Positions 1-6,771 of a DNA stretch of 13,856 nucleotides are shown here, piece after piece. A program made the position numbers and the translations under genes. How positions within the stretch are numbered: the stretch's first letter is position 1; each line of letters starts with the position of its first letter. Origin of the DNA: JBAZYK01 sp964582265 (lineage in GTDB: Bacteria; Patescibacteriota; Gracilibacteria; UBA1369); assembly GCA_964582265.1 (NCBI GenBank), contig CAZOQT010000026.1:1-13856 (forward strand), read 5' to 3'. The notes beneath the pieces were generated by a model. It did no database searches and had not been told where the DNA came from. It saw nothing but the letters and a program-made list of their open reading frames with translations.

Positions 1-299
1 CAAATTTGGTTTTACTATACAACTGTAAAAACGAATCCGAGCTTATATTTAAAAAGGAACTAGACCTTTTATCTAAACAACATCATTTTCCAATTCATTA
101 CATTATGAGCAGCCAGGCTGATTATTTAGGCGAAAAAGGCAGAATTGATCAAGAAAAAATTAGTAGACTGGTGCATGATTTAAATCAAAGAGAAGTATAT
201 TTTTGTGGACCAGCCCCAATGCTCGATAGTATTTTGGATACATTAAAATCACTTCAGTTTAAATCTAATAAAATTCACTACGAAAAATTCACGCTGTAG
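1..299 (+). CDS. FNR-type oxidoreductase, NAD(P)-binding C-terminal part (5' truncated)
   Basis: Only the last ~98 codons are present; the frame is open to the left window edge, so the TTG at 6-8 is not a start. The remaining sequence looks like the NAD(P)-binding half of the ferredoxin-NADP+ reductase superfamily: an opening strand ending in YNC, a helix-rich middle, then the diagnostic VYFCGPAPMLDSI motif followed by a helix and the ending IHYEKFTL. In this family the CGP-PM segment contacts the nicotinamide and the C-terminal aromatic stacks near the flavin. The FAD half, and any haem, Fe-S or membrane domain that would decide the substrate, lies outside the window. It ends in TAG and faces the ABC permease gene with only 24 bp between stops and no obvious terminator hairpin. 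The superfamily is fairly certain; the specific enzyme is not. Confidence 0.75.
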   Translation, partial: NLVLLYNCKNESELIFKKELDLLSKQHHFPIHYIMSSQADYLGEKGRIDQEKISRLVHDLNQREVYFCGPAPMLDSILDTLKSLQFKSNKIHYEKFTL

Positions 300-323
300 T
301 TAAACCCCAACCCAAATTATTAA

Positions 324-1097
324 TTAATTCCTAAGCCCCGTTCCTCGCTTTAGCATAGTCAAAGCAATTACGCTTAATATTATGGTAAAGCCAACTAAAA
401 TGGTTGCACTAATTCCAATATTTACGTCAGCGCTACCAAAAAAACCGTATCTAAAGCCATCAATCATATAAAGGATTGGGTTTAGTTTAGATAGATTTTG
501 CCAAAATGGTGGTAGGTCTTTAATTGAATAAAAAACACCACCAAAATAAGTTAAAGGTGTTAAAACAAAAGTTGGAAAGATGCTAATATCATCAAATTTT
601 GTAGCAAAAATAGCATTAATAAATCCTCCCAGTGCAAACACCAGCGAAGTTAAAACAATAAAGCCAGCAATTACACCAAGGTTAAAAATGCTCAAATGCG
701 TGAAAAATGCGGAGACCGTCAAAATAATTGAACCAACTAAAACGCCTCTAAGCACTCCTCCAGCCGTAAAACCGGCCAACACAGTCCAGTTTGGAGTGGG
801 AGAAACCATAATTTCTTCCACATTTCTATGAAACTTTGCGCCAAAAAATGAACTTACCACATTCGCAAAAGAGCTTGTTATTACTGCCATCATCACCAGT
901 CCCGGCACGATGAAAGACATATAAGGAATCCCGTGTATATTTTTAATTTGTGAGCCGATAAAAGCGCCAAAAATTATAAAATAAAGTGATTGATTAATAA
1001 GAGGCGGCAATAAGGTTTGTGTCCAAATACGCAAGAACCTCACAACTTCCTTGCGAACAATAGTATAAAAAGCGATCCAGTTATTTTTAAGCTTCAT
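324..1097 (-). CDS. yadH: ABC-2 type transporter permease, YadH-like
   Basis: A 257-residue integral membrane protein of the ABC-2 family, about six hydrophobic segments. The N-terminus is short and cytoplasmic (IVRKEVVRFLRIW), as in YadH/NodJ-type export permeases. Strong family markers are the middle EEIMVSPTPNWTVL stretch and the C-terminal block LTYFGGVFYSI ... PPFWQ ... NPILYMIDGFRYGFFG. Length is typical for YadH (about 256 aa). The start ATG lies inside the end of the upstream ATPase gene (11-bp overlap), so the two are translationally coupled and form one exporter; the substrate is unknown (E. coli YadGH is also uncharacterised). It ends in TAA. No truncation or frameshift is visible. 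Confidence 0.9.
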   Translation of the reverse strand: MKLKNNWIAFYTIVRKEVVRFLRIWTQTLLPPLINQSLYFIIFGAFIGSQIKNIHGIPYMSFIVPGLVMMAVITSSFANVVSSFFGAKFHRNVEEIMVSPTPNWTVLAGFTAGGVLRGVLVGSIILTVSAFFTHLSIFNLGVIAGFIVLTSLVFALGGFINAIFATKFDDISIFPTFVLTPLTYFGGVFYSIKDLPPFWQNLSKLNPILYMIDGFRYGFFGSADVNIGISATILVGFTIILSVIALTMLKRGTGLRN

Positions 1098-2010
1098 GGT
1101 TATTGTGATTCTTCAATATATGTAAAAAAAGCTGCTCCAGCCTATTTCCCTTTGGTTTAAAATCTTTAACAGTCATGCCATTATTTTGTAGCAATCCAAT
1201 TAAATCTGTCACATTTTGCTTTAAACCCAAATTGATTTCTAAAGTCGTTTCATCTACTACCTTTAAATCAAAACCTTTAATTTTAGCGTCTATATTCACT
1301 TTATCTACAGCCACAACATAAGTTTGTTGTTCCAGTGTTTGAATCAAATCTTTCACGGACCCAGTTTTAACAATTTCTCCTTCTTTGATTATTGCTATAT
1401 TTTTACAGAGCTGTTCAGCTTCTTCTAAATAATGTGTAGTTAGTAATATGGTTGTGCCATTTTCGTTTAATTCTCGGAGATATTGCCACATTTCATGCCT
1501 TAGCTCCACATCTACGCCCGCAGTCGGTTCATCTAAAATAAGCAGTTGGGGATGGTGTATTAATGCTCTGGCAATCATCAATCTTCTTTTCATCCCGCCA
1601 GAAAGAGTGCGGCTTGCTTGATTGCGTTTCTCCCACAAATTTAGTGCTTTTAAAATTACTTCCGCATCTTTTAAGGCCACAGCGCGTGGCACTCCAAAGT
1701 ATCCTGCCTGTGTTGCCACAATATCAATAACTTTCTCAAAAATATTAAAGTTAAATTCTTGTGGCACTACACCAATAAGCTGTTTAGCCTTGTTACGATT
1801 CTGGTCGATATCAAATTCATGCACAAGTACCTTTCCAGAAGTTTTATTTGTAAGTCCGGTTAGGATTCCAATAATCGTTGTTTTGCCGGCACCATTAGCT
1901 CCCAATAAGCCAAAAAAATCACCTTTCTTTACTTCCAGATTAATGCCCTTAAGGGCCATGGTTCCACTTTTATATTTCTTGGTAAGATTTTCGATTGTAA
2001 CTGCGTTCAT
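1087..2010 (-). CDS. yadG: ABC transporter ATP-binding protein, YadG-like
   Basis: A 307-residue ABC ATPase that powers the YadH-like permease encoded directly downstream. Motifs in order: Walker A GANGAGKTT (residues 37-45), Q-loop Q84, signature LSGGMKRR (136-143), Walker B LLILDEP (156-162), D-loop around D167, and the H-loop histidine H193 in TTHYLEEAE. The LSGGMKRR signature and TAGVD after Walker B are typical of the drug/polysaccharide exporter (DrrA/CcmA/YadG) group. About 70 residues follow the ATPase core, as in YadG. ATG is at 2008-2010 with no Shine-Dalgarno; an extended -10 promoter lies 21 nt upstream. It overlaps the permease gene by 11 bp, so the two form an operon. Confidence 0.9.
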   Translation of the reverse strand: MNAVTIENLTKKYKSGTMALKGINLEVKKGDFFGLLGANGAGKTTIIGILTGLTNKTSGKVLVHEFDIDQNRNKAKQLIGVVPQEFNFNIFEKVIDIVATQAGYFGVPRAVALKDAEVILKALNLWEKRNQASRTLSGGMKRRLMIARALIHHPQLLILDEPTAGVDVELRHEMWQYLRELNENGTTILLTTHYLEEAEQLCKNIAIIKEGEIVKTGSVKDLIQTLEQQTYVVAVDKVNIDAKIKGFDLKVVDETTLEINLGLKQNVTDLIGLLQNNGMTVKDFKPKGNRLEQLFLHILKNHNNHEA

Positions 2011-2031
2011 ATTTTATTTTAGAGTGCGCGC

Positions 2032-2040
2032 ATTATATCA
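2032..2040 (-). promoter_or_regulatory. extended -10 promoter of the yadG-yadH operon
   Basis: On the minus strand the sequence reads TGATATAAT, a TG-N-TATAAT extended -10 element. It ends 21 nt before the yadG ATG, giving a predicted leader of roughly 15 nt. The -35 position holds only a T-rich stretch, which is tolerated with an extended -10. An 8-bp palindrome TGCGCGCA (2025-2032) lies around the predicted start site. Confidence 0.55.
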
Positions 2041-2111
2041 CATTCATTTTTTTTAAAAAGTGATGCATAAAAATAAATTCTGGTGTAAATTTGCTTCGTA
2101 TAACCAAAATT

Positions 2112-2789
2112 ATGCAAATAAAGAACAAAACTTTTCTAAAAATTTACGTAAGCGTTGGGACAACACTTACGGCCGCTTTTGGTGTTTTGGCAATGGCTTT
2201 AACCGGACAGGGGACCTTGTTTCAGGGGAAATTAAATGTAGATGTAACACAGCAAAATATTCAAGCTTCAGAACAAAATGGTGATTTAATAATTTTGCCA
2301 TTATCCTCTTTGCAGGGAAAAACATTAACAGCAAATAAAACAAATGAACTTTGGCAATTGGAATTGGATGCAATAAACCCAATATCATTTAATAAAAATA
2401 ATTATATTACTTTTAATCTTGAGAGTAATAAGGGGTTAGGCAATGTCCAAAGTTGCAATTTAAATTACAATGACCAGATAAATAATAAAATAACTTTAGT
2501 CGGAACATCAGCTCCAAAAGTTAAATATGAGACTGCAAACAAAAAGGAAGTAGGTAAACTTAAGTTTACCTACTTGCAGCCAATTGCAATATTAGCCCAT
2601 GAAAAAGCTATTTTTGTATTAAGCTGTCAGATTGGAGCCAAAATTGAAGGTCAAGAAATTGAGATTTCCTTATTGAGTGGCAAAGAGGAGCCGCTTTTAG
2701 AACCAGCAATAACCTATACTAATCAAAAAAAGCAATCTGTACCCTATGTTGCGCCTTTCACTTTTTTAGGCCCAGTTGCCACATTTTAG
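2112..2789 (+). CDS. membrane-anchored secreted protein of unknown function
   Basis: I do not recognise this 225-residue protein. The N-terminus is a positively charged start (MQIKNKTFLK) followed by one hydrophobic segment (about residues 10-32), so it is a signal anchor or uncleaved signal peptide. The remainder is polar, rich in Asn, Gln, Lys and Thr, and alternates like beta strands, suggesting a beta-sandwich domain outside the membrane. Two cysteines in similar contexts (QSCNL and LSCQI) could form a disulphide if oxidised. The C-terminus is Pro/Phe-rich (VPYVAPFTFLGPVATF). I chose ATG 2112; an in-frame TTG at 2091 would add seven residues before the charged start. It ends in TAG. It is divergent from yadG and not tightly linked to the next gene, so context gives no function. 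Confidence 0.7.
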   Translation: MQIKNKTFLKIYVSVGTTLTAAFGVLAMALTGQGTLFQGKLNVDVTQQNIQASEQNGDLIILPLSSLQGKTLTANKTNELWQLELDAINPISFNKNNYITFNLESNKGLGNVQSCNLNYNDQINNKITLVGTSAPKVKYETANKKEVGKLKFTYLQPIAILAHEKAIFVLSCQIGAKIEGQEIEISLLSGKEEPLLEPAITYTNQKKQSVPYVAPFTFLGPVATF

Positions 2790-2952
2790 TTATTGCTGAA
2801 ATATTTATATTAGCCAGTCAAGGTTTTTAAGTTGTTCCTAAATTTAAGAGGAATATAGTTATATATTAAGGTACTTAAAAAATCAGAAAATCAGTTCTTG
2901 CAGAAATGGAACCAATTCATTTCGGACTCTTTTTAATTTTTTATTTATTTTT
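2790..2952. other. 163-bp intergenic region, weak hairpins only
   Basis: No ORF or RNA gene is seen. There are two weak inverted repeats: TTCCT/AGGAA around 2837-2855 and GAAATG (2903-2908)/CATTTC (2918-2923) with a 9-nt loop. The second is followed by a very T-rich run up to the next ATG at 2953, so it could be a weak terminator or a U-rich leader. No convincing promoter pair is visible. Confidence 0.3.
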
Positions 2953-3249
2953 ATGGCCACATCAGATTCTAAGTCAAAGGTCACAAACGACCACGAAACA
3001 ATACGCAAATGGGTCGAAGAACGGGAGGGCATTCCAGCTGCTGTTAGTTCGACTCATAAGGGGGGAGAAATTGGTGTAATTAGAATTATGTTCCCTGACC
3101 GCGGTCGTAGTGACAATTTAACCCCCATTAACTGGGACGATTTCTTTACGAAATTCGATGAAAACAATTTAAAATTATTGTATCAAGAAAAAACCAGTGA
3201 CGGTAAATTGAGCCGTTTCTTTAAGTTTATTAGCGGAGGCAAGAAGTAA
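2953..3249 (+). CDS. small conserved soluble protein (family often mislabelled 1,4-alpha-glucan branching enzyme)
   Basis: A 98-residue basic, soluble protein without signal peptide or membrane segment. The pattern DHETIRKWVEEREGIPAAV ... HKGGEIGVIRIMFPD ... ISWD-like INWDDFFTKFDENNL ... LLYQEKTSDGKLSRFFKF matches my recollection of a small family in many bacterial genomes that carries the inherited name '1,4-alpha-glucan branching enzyme'. At this size it cannot be a glycoside hydrolase family 13 enzyme, so the name is an annotation artefact and the function is unknown. Related proteins usually keep the 'IRKWxEER.G.PAxV..T' opening and the 'LLYQ' segment, both present. The ATG is preceded by a run of T and A with no Shine-Dalgarno. 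It ends in TAA. Confidence 0.75.
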   Translation: MATSDSKSKVTNDHETIRKWVEEREGIPAAVSSTHKGGEIGVIRIMFPDRGRSDNLTPINWDDFFTKFDENNLKLLYQEKTSDGKLSRFFKFISGGKK

Positions 3250-3310
3250 ATAATTCAGAGATATATTTTTACTGAAACAAATTTCTTTCCAGGTTGTAGT
3301 AATAAGTGCA

Positions 3311-3364
3311 AGGTAGCTTTATGCATACCTATTAAATCTGAAGAGTCCGGACTTCAGAATTTAA
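3311..3364 (+). promoter_or_regulatory. tandem hairpins in the leader of the exported-protein gene
   Basis: Two adjacent potential RNA hairpins lie 27-80 nt before the ATG at 3391. The first pairs AGGTAGC (3311-3317) with GCATACCT (3323-3330), one A bulged. The second pairs TTAAATCTGAAG (3332-3343) with CTTCAGAATTTAA (3352-3364), one A bulged, around the loop AGTCCGGA. A T6 run follows only 8 nt later, so this is not a canonical terminator; it may be a leader structure or mRNA 3' end protector. I recognise no riboswitch class. Confidence 0.35.
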
Positions 3365-3390
3365 ATTCAAATTTTTTAACCAAATTGTTC

Positions 3391-3864
3391 ATGAAAAGAA
3401 AAAATTTAATATATGCTGCAGTCCCTCTTGCGGCAATGGTGCTGATGGGGATTGGTACAGCTTCTGCGCACGGTTTTGGTTTTGGGATGAGTAACCTCAC
3501 TCCAGATCAAGTTGCAGAACGTCAAACTAATATGTTTACGCAAGAAGCAAGCATTTTGGGAGTCAGTGTCGATGAGGTCAAAAATGCATGGGCAAAAGGC
3601 GAAACAATCGCTGAACTTGCTAAGCAAAAAGGCATTACAGAAGATCAGCTTAAGACCAAAATGGAAGCTGTCCGTAAGCAGCAAACGCAGGATCACCTTA
3701 AAACCCTGGTTGCAAAAGGGGTAATCACCCAAGCTCAAGCAGATGCCAGACTTAAATTCATGGAAACAAGAATTCAAAAGTTTAATGATGGTACAAACCA
3801 AAAGGGGTTTGGTAGGGGCCATGGTGGCGGATTTGGTCCAGGCATGGGCATGATGGGGCTGTAA
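3391..3864 (+). CDS. exported helical protein with Gly/Met/His-rich C-terminus
   Basis: A 157-residue protein with a classic signal peptide: MKRK, a hydrophobic core, then ATASA-type cleavage (ASA, residues 24-26) before HGFGFG. The mature part is helical and resembles the DUF2680/CPR-type exported proteins: 'LGVSVDEVKNAWAKGETIAELAKQKGIT' style helix-turn-helix repeats, then LVAKGVITQAQADARLKFMETRI. It ends in a tail of Gly, His, Met and Phe (GRGHGGGFGPGMGMMGL), which could bind metal (for example copper) or be unstructured; this is inference. ATG 3391 is preferred over the in-frame TTG at 3385 because it gives the basic signal-peptide start. The name is by general resemblance; the function is unknown. 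The gene ends in TAA and is followed by a strong terminator. Confidence 0.7.
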   Translation: MKRKNLIYAAVPLAAMVLMGIGTASAHGFGFGMSNLTPDQVAERQTNMFTQEASILGVSVDEVKNAWAKGETIAELAKQKGITEDQLKTKMEAVRKQQTQDHLKTLVAKGVITQAQADARLKFMETRIQKFNDGTNQKGFGRGHGGGFGPGMGMMGL

Positions 3865-3889
3865 TATTTTTCATTTAAGATCAAAGTTT

Positions 3890-3927
3890 AAGATCCCTGA
3901 TTCATAAATCGGGGATCTTTTAGTTTT
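3890..3927 (+). terminator. rho-independent terminator
   Basis: AAGATCCC plus TGATT (3890-3902) pairs with AATCG plus GGGATCTT (3907-3919) across a CATA loop, giving a 13-bp stem with one T-G wobble. It is followed by TTTAGTTTTT. It lies 25 nt after the stop of the exported-protein gene and separates it from the glutathione operon. It is the only unambiguous intrinsic terminator I see in the window. Confidence 0.85.
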
Positions 3928-4005
3928 TGACTTTAGAACAGTTTTCCTTTAGCCTTTAATCTCATGGCTCGTGTGTAACATGTTGCTGCAAATAACCAAA
4001 TATTC

Positions 4006-5247
4006 ATGCTAAAGGACTTCCTCCAAAAATTTAAAGAAAACGAAGCCAAAATTAACACCTGGTTAGAAGAAAAAAGAAAAATTGTAGGACCTGAGCCGCT
4101 TTATGCTTCGGTTGATTTGCGCAATGCCGGTTTTAAAGTTGTCCCAGTTGATACCAACTTATTTCCTGCGGGTTGGAATAATCTTTGCCCCAATTATGGC
4201 CGTAAAGCAGCTGAATATTTTCGTGACTATTTTGATAAATTCTTCCCCGGCACCAAATGTTTGTTAATAATTCCCGAAAATCACACCCGCAATCTTTATT
4301 ATTTTTCCAATCTAAAAAAATTGCGCGACATTCTGCATGGCGCCGGCTTTGAAGTAAAAATCGGCACACTAAATCCTGACTTGACCGCAGAAGAAAATAA
4401 ATTCCAAACACAGGAAGGTGAAGAAATTCTACTGCAAAAAATTCATCGTGATGGAGAATACTTAACAGTAGGAGATAAACGCATATGCCAAATTGTGATT
4501 AATAATGATTTTTCGATTGGCATTCCGGAAATTCTTCAGGGTGTAAAAGAGAACTTACTTCCATCCCCGGAAATTGGCTGGCATCAGCGCAAAAAAAGCG
4601 ATCATTTTAAGTTTTATCATGAATTGATTCAGGAGTTCGCGCAGGTAGTGGGTCTGGACCCCTGGTTTTTTGAAAGCCATTATTCGGTCTTGGATGAGGT
4701 CGATTTTGACGATGAGGCCTCCCGTGAAAAAGTCGCGAAAGGCGTTGATGACCTGATCGCCACAATTGCGAAAGATTATGAAAAACATGGTATACAGGGA
4801 TATCCTTCCGTCTTTATTAAAAATAATGCGGGTACGTACGGAATGGCAGTAATACGCGTAAATAATGGTGATGATGTACGCAAATTAAATCAGCAAAATC
4901 GCAAACAAATGCGCAGCGGCAAGGGGAGCGTGGATATTAAAAGTGTGATTTTACAGGAAGGAGTTGTGACTGTAGAGCGAGTTAAAAACCTGGTGGCAGA
5001 ACCGGTAATCTATCTGGTGGATAACAAAGCTGTAGGTGGTTTTTATCGATTAAATGAAGAAAAAGGCGAGCTTGATAACCTAAATTCCAAAGGCATGCAA
5101 TTTGCAAAATCCTGTTTTCATGAGAACATTGGTTACGAAAATTTAGCGGAACCAACTCTAAATCAGGACGACCTAACACCAATTTATCAGGTCATTGCCA
5201 GCATAGGAAGCCTGGCTTCTGGTTATGAACTTAAAGCATTAAAATAA
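4006..5247 (+). CDS. gshA: glutamate-cysteine ligase, Acidithiobacillus ferrooxidans-type GshA
   Basis: First enzyme of glutathione synthesis: ATP-dependent joining of L-glutamate and L-cysteine to gamma-glutamylcysteine, in the cytoplasm. The 413-residue protein matches the less common GshA family (T. ferrooxidans type, Pfam GshA), not the E. coli GshA or plant-type GCS2 families. Its hallmark is the N-terminal block SVDLRNAGFKVVPVDTNLFP followed by AGWNNL (residues 35-60). Further on are IIPENHTRN, the ATP-grasp-like YPSVFIKNNAGTYGMAV region and the late basic block around QMRSGKGSVDIK. Length agrees with the family (roughly 400-430). The gshB start follows the TAA after a single base, so the genes form a tight operon. 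No Shine-Dalgarno precedes the ATG; a weak TGTAAC -10-like hexamer lies 26 nt upstream. Confidence 0.92.
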   Translation: MLKDFLQKFKENEAKINTWLEEKRKIVGPEPLYASVDLRNAGFKVVPVDTNLFPAGWNNLCPNYGRKAAEYFRDYFDKFFPGTKCLLIIPENHTRNLYYFSNLKKLRDILHGAGFEVKIGTLNPDLTAEENKFQTQEGEEILLQKIHRDGEYLTVGDKRICQIVINNDFSIGIPEILQGVKENLLPSPEIGWHQRKKSDHFKFYHELIQEFAQVVGLDPWFFESHYSVLDEVDFDDEASREKVAKGVDDLIATIAKDYEKHGIQGYPSVFIKNNAGTYGMAVIRVNNGDDVRKLNQQNRKQMRSGKGSVDIKSVILQEGVVTVERVKNLVAEPVIYLVDNKAVGGFYRLNEEKGELDNLNSKGMQFAKSCFHENIGYENLAEPTLNQDDLTPIYQVIASIGSLASGYELKALK

Positions 5248-5248
5248 T

Positions 5249-6226
5249 ATGAAGCATCTTTTTATTATCGATCCGCTTTCCAGTCTTCTTCCCAAAATTC
5301 ATAACGATTCTTCTACGCTTTTAATGCAAGAAGGCCTTAAACGCGGTCACGAGATTTACATTTCCACCATTGAGAATTTGCTTTTAACTTCAAAGTTTTT
5401 AAAGATAAATTGTCAAAAGGTGCAAGCGATTGATTTGGAGCAACCTCAGCCCACAGATCCATCTTCACTATCGTTTCAGTTGGATCCTTTTCTGGAACAA
5501 TTTGCGCAAGAATTTGACGTTATTTGGTTAAGAAAAAATCCGCCCTTCGATGAAACTTACCTTATGCATTTGGCTATGTTCGATAATTTGGCCGGAGCAC
5601 CTGACCAAGCCGGCTCAAAAGTTCGATTTGTGAACAATCCACAGCGCGTTCGTGAACTTAATGAAAAGCTTACGATTCTTAATTTTCCAAATGACATTGT
5701 AGAAACAATTGTGACCATGAAGCTTGAAGAAATTCATGATTTTTGGCAGCAGCATAGGAAAATAGTGGTAAAAGGTTTGACCGGCTTTGGTGGTGATTCC
5801 GTCATTCAAATCAATAATTGGGAGGATGATCTGGCTAAACTGCAGAAATTAACCCAAAACGGCACACGCTTTGTGATGATTCAAAAATTTATAGATAACG
5901 TATACCTTGGCGATAAGCGCATTACACTGGTTAATGGTAAAGTCCTTGGCGCACTCTTAAGAGTGCCACCTCAAAATTCTTTTATTGCTTATACCGGCGG
6001 CGGCGCTACAGTGCATCAAACGATGCTTTCTGAAACAGAAACCGCACTCGCCCAAAAAGTTGCGCAATTCCTTAATGAAAAAGGCATATTCTGGGCAGGA
6101 ATAGATTTAATTGATGGCTTTCTTTCTGAAATAAACATTACTTCCCCAAGCTTACTCGCCGCCGCCAACACCAAATTCGGCCTTTATCTGGAGCAAAGAA
6201 TCTGGGATGAAATAGACAAAAGTTAA
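5249..6226 (+). CDS. gshB: glutathione synthetase
   Basis: Second glutathione enzyme: ATP-dependent addition of glycine to gamma-glutamylcysteine. The 325-residue ATP-grasp protein follows E. coli GshB layout: N-terminal domain with MKHLFIIDPLSSL and HNDSSTLLMQE; substrate-binding VIWLRKNPPFDETYL (about residues 91-105); FVNNPQRVRELNEKL (127-141); glycine-rich ATP loop VKGLTGFGGDS (174-184); ATP/metal-binding LGDKRITLVNGKVLGALLR; and the C-terminal INITSPS (about 295-301), where Asn296 should bind Mg2+. Length is close to the usual 315 residues and no key residue is obviously lost. It starts one base after the gshA stop. It ends in TAA, 65 bp before the Fur-family gene. Confidence 0.93.
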   Translation: MKHLFIIDPLSSLLPKIHNDSSTLLMQEGLKRGHEIYISTIENLLLTSKFLKINCQKVQAIDLEQPQPTDPSSLSFQLDPFLEQFAQEFDVIWLRKNPPFDETYLMHLAMFDNLAGAPDQAGSKVRFVNNPQRVRELNEKLTILNFPNDIVETIVTMKLEEIHDFWQQHRKIVVKGLTGFGGDSVIQINNWEDDLAKLQKLTQNGTRFVMIQKFIDNVYLGDKRITLVNGKVLGALLRVPPQNSFIAYTGGGATVHQTMLSETETALAQKVAQFLNEKGIFWAGIDLIDGFLSEINITSPSLLAAANTKFGLYLEQRIWDEIDKS

Positions 6227-6261
6227 GTATAATCACACTTTAAAAAAATAAATTTTTAGTC

Positions 6262-6267
6262 TAGAAT
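6262..6267 (+). promoter_or_regulatory. candidate -10 of the Fur-family gene
   Basis: TAGAAT lies 24 nt before the ATG at 6292, the same spacing seen for other promoters here and the same hexamer as the znuC -10. A weak TTTAAA is found 17 bp upstream. A perfect TATAAT at 6228-6233 is an alternative, giving a leader of about 50 nt. No inverted repeat like that at znuC is seen, so autoregulation is not supported. Confidence 0.3.
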
Positions 6268-6291
6268 TAACCCGATATAGCTAAATTTATA

Positions 6292-6771
6292 ATGTCCAAA
6301 ATAGCCACCCTTTCCACCAAATCCTACATCACTCACGCTTTAAATAGCCTAAAAGACAACGGTCTTAAAATTACCGATCCTCGCAAAATGATTGTGAATT
6401 TGCTCGCCAAGAGCAATAAGGCGCTTTCCCCGTACGAGATGCGAGACCTATTAAAAAAGCAAAAGATTCACGCAGATGTTGTAACTATTTACCGCGTATT
6501 AGAAATTCTAGAGCAAATGTCGCTTGCCCATAAAGTTCTAGCGGTTAACGGTTACATTCGCTGCAGCACAAATTCTTTAGACACACAGTGCCACCATTAT
6601 CTTCTTTGCCAAAAATGTCGAAAAGTTGAAGAAGTAGAGGGGGAAGAAGGCGAAAATTTGCAACACATACAGCAAAAAATTGCCAAGGAATTTAAATTCC
6701 AAATCAGTTCACATTATCTGGAATTTACTGGACTTTGCTCCGAATGTTCCCCCAAATCAAAGCGCAAATAA
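6292..6771 (+). CDS. Fur-family metalloregulator, probably Zur-like
   Basis: A 159-residue Fur-superfamily repressor. Residues 14-90 form the winged helix, including LSPYEMRDLLKKQKIHADVV and the recognition helix region TIYRVLEILEQM. The dimerisation/metal domain follows, with H101-H102, the structural zinc pairs C106-C109 (CQKC) and C149-C152 (CSEC), and H141. It ends in a basic tail (KSKRK). Fur-family proteins bind operator DNA when loaded with their metal. The gene faces znuB and lies 1.6 kb from the znuC promoter, which carries an ideally placed inverted repeat; I infer a zinc (or manganese) role, but family members Fur, Zur, Mur and PerR cannot be told apart by eye. Its last 47 bp overlap the convergent znuB. 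Confidence 0.85.
   Translation: MSKIATLSTKSYITHALNSLKDNGLKITDPRKMIVNLLAKSNKALSPYEMRDLLKKQKIHADVVTIYRVLEILEQMSLAHKVLAVNGYIRCSTNSLDTQCHHYLLCQKCRKVEEVEGEEGENLQHIQQKIAKEFKFQISSHYLEFTGLCSECSPKSKRK

Noticed and set aside
1622..2056. Long open frame antisense to yadG
   Set aside because: It lies wholly opposite a clear ABC ATPase and its translation has no protein-like pattern; it is a shadow of the real gene.
2953..3249. Glycogen branching enzyme
   Set aside because: The protein is 98 residues with no glycoside hydrolase family 13 motifs; the label is an inherited annotation artefact.
3332..3377. Hairpin at 3332-3364 as an intrinsic terminator
   Set aside because: The T-run begins 8 nt after the stem and is short; the terminator at 3890-3927 shows what a real one looks like in this window.
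3406..3822. Open frame antisense to the exported-protein gene
   Set aside because: The plus strand encodes a signal peptide and coherent helical protein followed by a terminator; the antisense translation is Cys-rich noise.
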